A stretch of DNA of 64,000 bases from Bacteroidota bacterium. Lineage in GTDB: Bacteria > Bacteroidota > Bacteroidia > Chitinophagales > Chitinophagaceae. The notes under the pieces were generated by a model. That model had not been told where the DNA came from and made no database searches. It saw only the letters and a program-made list of their open reading frames with translations. Location: the NCBI GenBank assembly GCA_023428755.1, contig JAEYWX010000008.1:42293-106292 (forward strand), written 5' to 3'. Shown here piece after piece: positions 25,199 through 32,354 of the stretch (position 1 is the first letter of the stretch; each line of letters begins with the position of its first letter). The position numbers and the translations under genes were made by a program.

Positions 25199-26470
25199 AT
25201 GATAACAAAAATTGAAGCAAAAAATTTTCGAAGCCTAAGGTATATAGAGCAGTCGCTTAGTAATTTTCATGTCTTGATTGGCGCTAATGCTAGTGGGAAA
25301 ACTACATTTTTGGATGTTATAAGTTTTCTTGCTGATATAGTTAGATTTGGTATCGATAAAGCAATTTATGATAGAGCTGTAAATTTTTCAGATTTAACCT
25401 TTTCCTCTAGAGGCGGAGATATACAGTTAGCTATAGAGGTTAAGTTGCCCGAGAATATTAAAACTAGTTTCGCTCAGGCTAAGTATGATACTATTAGGTA
25501 TGAAATATCTTTTGGGTTAACTGAAGACACAAAGGAGCATGCAATAAAAGAAGAAAGAGCAGTTTTATTACAATCGGGTATCTATTTGCAATCTGCGAAT
25601 GATTCTCAAAGAACTTTATTTCCAGAATTTCGAGATGAGCCAATTAGTATTCTTAATAAAAAATATAAAGCAACAACTTTTAAATCTGTAATTAAGAAAA
25701 ATCCTGGCGGGAATGATAATTTTTATAATGAAACTTACAAAGAAGCAGGTAAAGGATACATGCCTTCATTTAAATTAGGGATTAAGCGTTCAGCTTTGGG
25801 AAATTTGCCGGCTGATGAGACTAAATTTCCTGCTTCAACATGGTTGAAAGCATTTCTTCAAGAAGGTGTTCAACCATTTATACTTGATAGTTTGAATATG
25901 CGGAATCCAAGTCCACCAGGGCAAAGCATGCAGTTTAAGTCAGATGGGTCAAATCTACCTTGGGTGATTGAGAATCTCAGAAAGGATACAAAGAAATTTA
26001 GACAATGGGTTGAGCATATTCAAACAGCTTTGCCTGATATAGAAGATATTTATACTATTGAAAGAGAAGAGGATAAAAAGAGATATATAAAAGTAAGGTA
26101 CAATACAGGTATAGAGGTCCCAAGTTGGTTAATTTCTGATGGAACACTAAGACTATTGGCATTAACTATACCTGCTTATCTAAAAGACTTACATGGAGTT
26201 TTTTTAATTGAAGAACCTGAGAACGGAATACATCCAAAGGCTATTGAAACAATCTTTTTATCACTATCCTCAGTTTACCGAGCTCAGATATTAATAGCAT
26301 CACATTCTCCAATTGTTTTAGGTATGGTTGAACCAAAACAGTTGTTATGTTTTGCAAAAACTAAAGATGGAATTACAGATATTGTTTTGGGTAAAGTCCA
26401 TCCTAAATTACGTGATTGGAAAGGAAATCCTAATTTAAATTTATTATTTGCAAGCGGAATTCTATCATGA
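25199..26470 (+). CDS. AAA (ABC-type) ATPase of a putative two-gene defence module
   Basis: A 423-residue cytoplasmic ATPase of the AAA_21/OLD-like group. It begins MITKIEAKNFRSLR, the usual start of SMC/RecF-type ATPases. Walker A is GANASGKTT (residues 28-36). The signature-like SDGTLRLLAL lies near 312-321, Walker B FLIEEPENGIHP near 334-345 and the switch His in ASHSP near 366-370. The long insertion between Walker A and signature is not recognisable. No TOPRIM is fused, unlike full OLD nucleases; the downstream overlapping gene may supply it. Similar ATPases occur as AriA of PARIS and MAD3-like proteins (recollection). Codon use is AT-richer than in the neighbours, which suggests transfer. 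Confidence 0.85.
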   Translation: MITKIEAKNFRSLRYIEQSLSNFHVLIGANASGKTTFLDVISFLADIVRFGIDKAIYDRAVNFSDLTFSSRGGDIQLAIEVKLPENIKTSFAQAKYDTIRYEISFGLTEDTKEHAIKEERAVLLQSGIYLQSANDSQRTLFPEFRDEPISILNKKYKATTFKSVIKKNPGGNDNFYNETYKEAGKGYMPSFKLGIKRSALGNLPADETKFPASTWLKAFLQEGVQPFILDSLNMRNPSPPGQSMQFKSDGSNLPWVIENLRKDTKKFRQWVEHIQTALPDIEDIYTIEREEDKKRYIKVRYNTGIEVPSWLISDGTLRLLALTIPAYLKDLHGVFLIEEPENGIHPKAIETIFLSLSSVYRAQILIASHSPIVLGMVEPKQLLCFAKTKDGITDIVLGKVHPKLRDWKGNPNLNLLFASGILS

Positions 26471-27078
26471 TTGATTTATTAGTTGTTGTAGCGGACGGAT
26501 ATCAAGAAAAGCTAATGGATTCTTTATTAGAAAGAGTGCCTTTAGCTTCACAAACTAGAGACTTTTCATATTTTATAGTTAAGAACCCTGGTAAAGATCC
26601 CGGTAGTTTAAATGATAGTCATGAGCTCTTGCGTCCTTTTATCAATCAGTATAGCAGAGCATTGGTAATATTCGATTTTGAAGGATGTGGTGCAGAAAAT
26701 TTATCAAGGGCCGAAATTGAAGCTAAAGTTTTAGAATTACTTGAACGGAACGGATGGGAGGGGAATAGTTGTGTTGTGGTCATAGAGCCTGAATTGGAGA
26801 ATTGGGTATGGATTGATAATCCAAATGTAGAAGAGGCAATAGGTTGGGAAAAAAGTGAGTCATTATATCAATGGGCAAGAAGAGAAGGTCTCATCGCTGA
26901 TGGAGAAAGTAAGCCATTTCGACCAAAAGAAGCATTTGAAGAAGCTTTACGAATTTCCGATACCCCAACATCTGCATCGATTTACAAAAAAATTGCAGAA
27001 AAAGTATCTTATAAAGGGTGTACTGATTTGGCTTTTTTAAAACTCATTAATCAACTGCAAGTTTGGTTTCCTAAATAG
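26467..27078 (+). CDS. TOPRIM/DUF4276-like partner protein
   Basis: A 203-residue protein whose ATG overlaps the ATPase stop by 4 nt (ATGA), so the two are translationally coupled. Hydrophobic strands end in acidic clusters: LLVVVADGYQEK (residues 4-15), ALVIFDFEGCGAE (about 62-75) and VVVIEPELENWVW (about 102-114). This order (acid, DxE, then ExE.W) resembles TOPRIM-like DUF4276 and MAD4-type proteins. A DG replaces the usual EG in the first motif. The C-terminus has the helical PKEAFEEALR segment. If the call is right, this is the nuclease or effector controlled by the ATPase. The assignment is by pattern only. Confidence 0.6.
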   Translation: MIDLLVVVADGYQEKLMDSLLERVPLASQTRDFSYFIVKNPGKDPGSLNDSHELLRPFINQYSRALVIFDFEGCGAENLSRAEIEAKVLELLERNGWEGNSCVVVIEPELENWVWIDNPNVEEAIGWEKSESLYQWARREGLIADGESKPFRPKEAFEEALRISDTPTSASIYKKIAEKVSYKGCTDLAFLKLINQLQVWFPK

Positions 27079-27080
27079 AA

Positions 27081-27099
27081 TTTTATTAGTTGTGTAAAA
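27081..27099 (+). repeat. 19-nt direct repeat, right copy flanking the ATPase module
   Basis: This is the perfect second copy of TTTTATTAGTTGTGTAAAA, starting 3 nt after the stop of the TOPRIM-like gene and running into a terminator, as the left copy does. Confidence 0.85.
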
Positions 27100-27126
27100 G
27101 CCCCGCCTTTAAAAGCGGGGCTTTGT
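27096..27126 (+). terminator. Terminator after the ATPase module
   Basis: AAAAGCCCCGC pairs with GCGGGGCTTT around CTTTAAAA and is followed by GTTTTG. The stem is strong and the T tract interrupted by one G. It lies between convergent genes and could act in both directions. Confidence 0.85.
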
Positions 27127-27165
27127 TTTGCTTAAACCTTAAACATAAGAAAACTAGAAACTATT

Positions 27166-27573
27166 TTATGCATGCATTCTTGAAAAAATGACACCTGCAA
27201 TCAATGCCTGGAAAAATCCATACACTAACCACGAAGTGATGGTTAACAGCGATACATCAATGGCGCTGTACGTGATCAATAATGAAGGAATGGTAGCAAT
27301 GGCTACATAAATCAGCGCCATTTCAATTCCCTGCATCAATGCATTTCCTTTCAATAATTTTTTAAAGCGATTCCAGAACCACGCCATGCCAAAGGCCAAC
27401 AGCACCGGATGTACATAATACAACAGGTTACGTGATTCATCATTTACAAATGCCGGGCTGTAATATTCTTCTGCCACTTTCGGAAGCAGAATGGGCATGA
27501 TCAATAAACACAGGTAGGCAAAGGCCAATAGTACAAGGCTGGCAACAAAGCCAGAGCTGATGATTTTTTTCAT
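27166..27573 (-). CDS. Four-helix integral membrane protein of unknown function
   Basis: A 135-residue protein with four predicted membrane helices at about residues 8-30, 50-66, 82-103 and 110-130. A loop with PKVAEEYYSPAFVNDESRN faces one side after the first helix. There are no catalytic motifs. Small polytopic proteins with this layout are common and poorly named in Bacteroidota. It converges with the ATPase module. Confidence 0.65.
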   Translation of the reverse strand: MKKIISSGFVASLVLLAFAYLCLLIMPILLPKVAEEYYSPAFVNDESRNLLYYVHPVLLAFGMAWFWNRFKKLLKGNALMQGIEMALIYVAIATIPSLLITYSAIDVSLLTITSWLVYGFFQALIAGVIFSRMHA

Positions 27574-27762
27574 GTGTGCACATTTAATGATGAAAGATAG
27601 TAGTCATTGGGGTTGGTGTTCCTAACAAGAGTAACCCGTTAGCCTGATTATCGTCATTGTTCAGATAGAGCCGGCTGAACAGTTATCCCCAACCGTATTT
27701 TCACTCTTTTACAAACCTATTCTTTTTTCTACTTTGTTTCTCTTATCACAAACTATTTGCAA

Positions 27763-28836
27763 ATGAAAACACTCACCTTGCTGCTGGCTTGCCTGGCAGC
27801 CACCCTCAGTTACGCACAGGAAGTGCAGCAAACACATGATTCATCGTACGGCTTTGGCCTCATCTTCGATCAGGATTTTTTCACACCACAAAACCAGGAC
27901 CGCAACTACACCATGGGTGTAAGTATTAATATGAACGGACCGGTATTCGACAAAAATTTCCTGGTTGTTCCACTTTTCAGAAAAGGAGCCGATTGGTTAT
28001 TTGGAATCAAGAAATGGCACAATGAAGGCGATACTTATCTTATCGGAATGCAATTGTTTGATGGTGCTTTTACACCGTTGAATTTAGAATCGTTGACACC
28101 GGTAACAAACGATCGACCCTATGGAAATGTACTGGGCATTGGTGCATCACGGACCACCGTTATCAATTCATCAGAAGATCTCAAAGATCAAAGCAGTATT
28201 ACCAGTCGCTTTGTTGTTGGCATAATTGGTACAAGAGTAGCAGAAGCTGTACAATCCTACATTCATAAAAATTTCTTTGATGGAAAACGTGCCGTACCTG
28301 TTGGCTGGCCCACACAAATTTCGGATGGAGGTGAGCCTACACTGCTGTATCAATTACAATTTATGAAACCCATCTTTGAAGAAACACATGCCACAAAAAC
28401 ACAATTGAAACGGATGCAGGCTACCTGGTTACTGGAAACCAATCTCGGCTACTATACCAATATGGCAAGTGGTTTTTCATTTCGTATTGGCCGGTTTACA
28501 ACACCGTTCTGGAAGTTCAATAATTCAGGAATGTCAGTAGTATCACAAGCACCTTCCCGCATTGATAAAAAACCAGAGTTTAGTTTTTTTGTTCAATTCA
28601 GGGGAAGAGCAGTGGTGTACAATGCATTGCTTACAGGACAGTTCAAGCAGAATGAATTTGAATTGACCAAAGAACAGGTGAATCGTTTTTTGTTTGAAGC
28701 CGAAAGTGGAATGATGTTCAATGTCGGAAAGTTCACTGCCATTTTTCAGCCGTATATTTTACGCACCTCCGAAACAAATCTTCCCACAGCCCGGAATCAT
28801 TCCTGGGGAAGTGCGGCACTCTATTATAATTGGTAA
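27763..28836 (+). CDS. LpxR-like lipid A deacylase family protein (DUF2219)
   Basis: A 357-residue outer-membrane protein with a signal peptide MKTLTLLLACLAATLSYAQ. Near the mature N-terminus, DFFTPQNQDRNYTMGVSI matches the D(R/H)(Y/N).(N/M)G hallmark of LpxR/DUF2219. In LpxR an Asn in this strand contributes to the calcium-dependent removal of the 3'-acyloxyacyl chains of lipid A. The rest has alternating strands typical of a beta-barrel and ends in W (SAALYYNW), as barrels often do with an aromatic residue. The start at ATG 27763 gives the signal peptide directly. A subtilase gene follows in the same direction. Confidence 0.75.
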   Translation: MKTLTLLLACLAATLSYAQEVQQTHDSSYGFGLIFDQDFFTPQNQDRNYTMGVSINMNGPVFDKNFLVVPLFRKGADWLFGIKKWHNEGDTYLIGMQLFDGAFTPLNLESLTPVTNDRPYGNVLGIGASRTTVINSSEDLKDQSSITSRFVVGIIGTRVAEAVQSYIHKNFFDGKRAVPVGWPTQISDGGEPTLLYQLQFMKPIFEETHATKTQLKRMQATWLLETNLGYYTNMASGFSFRIGRFTTPFWKFNNSGMSVVSQAPSRIDKKPEFSFFVQFRGRAVVYNALLTGQFKQNEFELTKEQVNRFLFEAESGMMFNVGKFTAIFQPYILRTSETNLPTARNHSWGSAALYYNW

Positions 28837-28853
28837 CATTTCAATGCATCAGT

Positions 28854-30152
28854 ATGTCGTATTATGTATATCAACAGGGAGCAAAAAAGAAAGTCAACAG
28901 TAACAATATCAGCAAGCAAAAAAAGCAGGAATACTCGATCCTGATTATCCGTTTCAGAGGTGGTGTCAGTAAGCATACAGATGAGTTCAATAAATCAAAT
29001 GGATTACTTCGGAAAAAAGTGTACGATAAAGCCAGTCATATTTATCTCTGCTATTTTAAAAAAATGTCGCAGAACAAACTGGCTGTACTTGCAAAAACCT
29101 ATTACGATAGTGGTATTGCCGAGTTTGCTGAACCTTATGTATTACATCGTGTACAAAATACTGCCTTGTCGTTGAACGATCCGAAATTTTCATCGCAATG
29201 GATCTTTGAAAATACAGGACAGTTCAGTGGCATACCGGGTGATGATATTGGAATACTGGATGGCTTGAAGTTGATCGCCGACAATCAGCTCACCCTTGAT
29301 AAAAATATTTGTGTGGCTGTGCTGGATGAAGGAGTTGATACAAGGCATCCCGATTTGAAAGATCCAAATTTGTGGCATCAGAATTTCAGCATGTTTGGTG
29401 CAAACAAATTACTGCCGAAAGAAAAAGATCATCATGGAACATCTGTTGCCGGTGTTATTGCAGCTATACAGGATAATGGTGTGGGTATTGCCGGCATCAA
29501 TCCGTTTTGTAAACTTATGTCGGGGCGTATTTATTTTACACAAGACAATACCGGTGTGGATGCAATTCGGATCAGCGATGGAATAAAACGTGCAGTTGAT
29601 AATAATGCAAAAGTGATCAATCTCAGTTGGCGGATGGAACCCAGTCCGCTGGTAGCAGAAGCTATTCAGTATGGTTTTTCAAAAGGAGTGATCTTTTGTG
29701 CAGCAGCCGGTAATTACATGCATGCAGCCGATGATCGTGCAGTACAGTTTCCCGGTCGTATGGATGAAGTGATCACTGTTGCAGCGATCAACAATAAATC
29801 AGAATGGGTGAATCTTGTGAATACACCTTCTGATCAAAAATTCGGTTCCTGCTACGGGCGTGAAGTGGATATTGCTGCGCCGGGGTTATTTATTTCTACT
29901 ACACGCAACAATGGAAAGTACACTGATATTTTTTGTGGTACCAGCGCAGCCACTGCCATTGTATCAGCCGTTGCTGCAATCATTGTAGCGATTAATCCTT
30001 TACTAACGGCTACGGATGTACGTGATTGTTTATTATCTACTGCCGATCCGGTAGGTAGTGAAGCAGGTTTGGAGCATTTAAACAGGGTAGGGCATGGTAA
30101 GATCAATGCATACAAGGCTATTGAAAAAGCGATTGAAACTGTGTTACCATAA
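28854..30152 (+). CDS. S8 family serine peptidase (subtilase) without signal peptide
   Basis: A 432-residue protein with the full subtilase triad: Asp158 in VAVLDEGVD, His194 in DHHGTSVAG and Ser364 in FCGTSAAT. The oxyanion Asn is in AAAGNYMHA. About 125 residues precede the catalytic domain; they have no signal peptide or membrane helix and could be an inhibitory propeptide-like or targeting domain. The family hydrolyses peptide bonds. A cytoplasmic location is predicted, unusual for a peptidase of this class in Bacteroidota, unless secretion is by a non-classical route; a C-terminal T9SS sorting domain is not seen. ATG 28854 was taken because the frame upstream overlaps the LpxR-like gene. 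Confidence 0.88.
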   Translation: MSYYVYQQGAKKKVNSNNISKQKKQEYSILIIRFRGGVSKHTDEFNKSNGLLRKKVYDKASHIYLCYFKKMSQNKLAVLAKTYYDSGIAEFAEPYVLHRVQNTALSLNDPKFSSQWIFENTGQFSGIPGDDIGILDGLKLIADNQLTLDKNICVAVLDEGVDTRHPDLKDPNLWHQNFSMFGANKLLPKEKDHHGTSVAGVIAAIQDNGVGIAGINPFCKLMSGRIYFTQDNTGVDAIRISDGIKRAVDNNAKVINLSWRMEPSPLVAEAIQYGFSKGVIFCAAAGNYMHAADDRAVQFPGRMDEVITVAAINNKSEWVNLVNTPSDQKFGSCYGREVDIAAPGLFISTTRNNGKYTDIFCGTSAATAIVSAVAAIIVAINPLLTATDVRDCLLSTADPVGSEAGLEHLNRVGHGKINAYKAIEKAIETVLP

Positions 30153-30494
30153 GTATCGGTTTGTATTTTAGGAAATAGAAAAACATATAGTTACGAAAAA
30201 GAAAAAAGAACGGATTTGCTTTTATGAAATAAAAAAAAGAACAGCATTGTTGCTGTTCTTTTTTTATACACAAATGCGGTTGTTTCTTATTGATTTTGAA
30301 TGAACAATAAATGGCCGGTTGTTTTCATGAATGATCCGTTATTTCTGTTGGCACACTTTCTGCTTTCTATTGCATGTTGATGCAAAAAAAATAAGTTATC
30401 AACAGTTTTAAACCTGCGAAAACATCTTCTGTCTGTATGTCCGTTGAAAAAGCAAAGCGCTTTTAAATTTTATCAATCACAAAAAAACAATCAA
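30153..30494. other. Intergenic region after the subtilase gene
   Basis: The 342-bp gap holds the terminator at 30236-30267, a DnaA-box-like TTATCAACA at 30393-30401 and small hairpins. No gene and no clear promoter could be identified. Confidence 0.5.
30236..30267. terminator. Bidirectional-looking terminator
   Basis: AAAAGAACAGCA pairs with TGCTGTTCTTTT around a 4-nt loop, with A and T runs on the two sides, about 85 nt after the subtilase stop. Confidence 0.85.
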
Positions 30495-31223
30495 ATGAAG
30501 AACAAGTTGAAACAATTAACAGCCGCTGCAGTAGTAATGCTTATTGGTAACGCAGCTTTTGCACAGGTAAACCTTAATTTAAACAGTACAACCAGTGCTG
30601 TTACAAAAGCTACTGTAAACACAAGCAAAGTAGCAGATGTAGTAAGTAAAACAACACAGGCTACAACAAGAGTAGTGCAGGCAACAGGCAAAGTGTTGCA
30701 GTCAACCGCAAATGTTACTACCCGTACAACTGCGAATGTAACAGCGAAAACAAACGCAGCCGCAAATGCCGCTGCAAAAGGAGGCAATGCCAAGGTTACA
30801 AACGAAACAGCTATTAATGCACGTATTAAAGGTGAAACAAATGCTGCCGAACAAGGGAATGGAATGGCATCAGATGTACAAGAGATGGTAGTAACAGAAG
30901 CACAAGGTATCCGCACAACTGCAAAAGAAATGCGGAAAGATGTAAAGCCCGGTCTTAATATCAGCAGCAGCACCAATGCAAATGCGCAAGGTGAAGTAAG
31001 CTCAAACAACACCTCAGCCAATGGTGAAGTAAATGGTAATGCAGAAGTGGCAACCAATGCAAAGCTGAAAACCAAAAAAGTAAAAACAAAGGCAGCTAAT
31101 ACAACTGCTGAAGCAAACAAAAGCGCAAAGGCAACTGTAAAAAAGGTTAAGAATACAAAAGCGGGCGCTGAAGTAGAAGTATCAGCAAACAGTAACACAG
31201 CAGTTACTGCCGGTCGTCAGTAA
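30495..31223 (+). CDS. Secreted low-complexity Ala/Thr/Asn/Lys-rich protein
   Basis: A 242-residue protein with a signal peptide MKNKLKQLTAAAVVMLIGNA ending AFAQ. The mature part is made largely of Ala, Thr, Asn, Lys and Val. It has repeated motifs such as KVADVVSKTTQATTRVVQAT, TTRTTANVTAKTNAAANAAA and KKVKTKAANTTAEANKSAKA. Helical amphipathic repeats, possibly coiled coil, are likely. I do not recognise a family. An open antisense frame covers the same span but is a by-product of the codon composition. Terminators isolate the gene on both sides. Confidence 0.7.
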   Translation: MKNKLKQLTAAAVVMLIGNAAFAQVNLNLNSTTSAVTKATVNTSKVADVVSKTTQATTRVVQATGKVLQSTANVTTRTTANVTAKTNAAANAAAKGGNAKVTNETAINARIKGETNAAEQGNGMASDVQEMVVTEAQGIRTTAKEMRKDVKPGLNISSSTNANAQGEVSSNNTSANGEVNGNAEVATNAKLKTKKVKTKAANTTAEANKSAKATVKKVKNTKAGAEVEVSANSNTAVTAGRQ

Positions 31224-31263
31224 ATGTAGTATGTAGTTATAGGAAAGTATGACGATCGGGAAT

Positions 31264-31295
31264 TGAAGTCCCGCCTATGCGGGACTTCTTTTTTC
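31264..31295 (+). terminator. Terminator of the low-complexity protein gene
   Basis: GAAGTCCCGC pairs with GCGGGACTTC around CTAT, followed by T6. The preceding words TAGTATGTAGTTATAG (31227-31242) match the repeat vocabulary in the ftsA-ftsZ gap. Confidence 0.9.
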
Positions 31296-31314
31296 CAAAC
31301 CAAACCGTAAGGCC

Positions 31315-32163
31315 ATGAAACAAATGAAACAACTTGCATCTCTTTTGTTACTGTTAAGTCCTTTATTTCTTTTTGCCCAGGACGACAGTACAACAACTGA
31401 TAAACGAAAGCCTGTTTTTACAGCTACACTTGCGCATCAGACACTGGTTCATTTTTTAGGACGTACAGATAGTTTAAGCAGCAGTGCTACATTACCCATT
31501 GTAGGGTATCAGTTAAAAAATGGGTTGTATGCACAAGGTGCAGCCATCTTTATTCAAAACAGTGCATTACCTTTTCAATTAACGGGGGGTAGTGTAGAGT
31601 TGGGTTATCGTTTTCCGGAGAGTGAACATTTTACAGGAAATATTTTTGCATCCCAGTTTTTGTACAAAGAAGAATCTTCATTGATACAATCGGCGTTGAA
31701 ATATCAAACAGGTGTTAATACAACCATTCAAACAAAAGTGATCAATATCAACCTGGGGGGCGATCTTAAATTCAGCAGTAATACCGACATAGGTGCAACA
31801 GCCGGGCTTGATCATTTATTCATCATTCGTTTAAAGGAAGGAAAACCACGGGCCTTGGCCATTAATCCAACCATAACAGCCTATGGCGGCACACAACGTT
31901 TTGTTGAAAGCTTTGAAGAAAAACGAAATGTTACAATTGGTGGCTTGCCGATTGGTCCATCTCAAACAGTAACCGGTACTAGGGATGTAAATACATTTTC
32001 ACTCCTTGCGTATGAATACACAATGCCGGTAGTGTTGGTGATGGGAAAAATGAATGCGGTGGTAAGTCCTTCTTTTGTAATACCGCAGAATTTGATTGCT
32101 TCAAATGGTGAATATGGCCGCAACCGCTTTTATATTACCGCAGCGATCGGCATACGATTATAA
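31315..32163 (+). CDS. Putative outer-membrane beta-barrel protein
   Basis: A 282-residue protein with a signal peptide (MKQMKQLASLLLLLSPLFLF, cut near AQ). The mature part shows repeated amphipathic strands (GGSVELGYRF, TKVININLGGDLKF, NPTITAYGGTQRF) and a C-terminal strand ending GRNRFYITAAIGIRL, as expected for an outer-membrane barrel. No enzymatic motif is seen. It is a single-gene unit between two terminators. Confidence 0.6.
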   Translation: MKQMKQLASLLLLLSPLFLFAQDDSTTTDKRKPVFTATLAHQTLVHFLGRTDSLSSSATLPIVGYQLKNGLYAQGAAIFIQNSALPFQLTGGSVELGYRFPESEHFTGNIFASQFLYKEESSLIQSALKYQTGVNTTIQTKVININLGGDLKFSSNTDIGATAGLDHLFIIRLKEGKPRALAINPTITAYGGTQRFVESFEEKRNVTIGGLPIGPSQTVTGTRDVNTFSLLAYEYTMPVVLVMGKMNAVVSPSFVIPQNLIASNGEYGRNRFYITAAIGIRL

Positions 32164-32186
32164 TATCACACCTCAACATATATCCA

Positions 32187-32217
32187 AAGCCGGGCAATGA
32201 ATGTCCGGCTTTTTTTG
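32187..32217 (+). terminator. Terminator of the barrel protein gene
   Basis: AAAGCCGG pairs with CCGGCTTT and is followed by a T-rich run, about 25 nt after the stop. Confidence 0.85.
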
Positions 32218-32354
32218 TGGAAAACCATCCGGTAGATAGTAATGTTGAATCTTTCACCGCCCTTTGTTTATACATACAGTCGTTTGTGCAATTTGATGCA
32301 GCGGGAAAAGAAAATAAATGTAAATTGAAGGCATAAGTTAACGGGCATTGCTGT

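Noticed and set aside
30491..31198. Open frame of 235 codons antisense to the low-complexity secreted protein
   Set aside because: It arises from the Ala/Thr/Asn/Lys codon bias of the sense gene, whose signal peptide and flanking terminators fit the plus strand.
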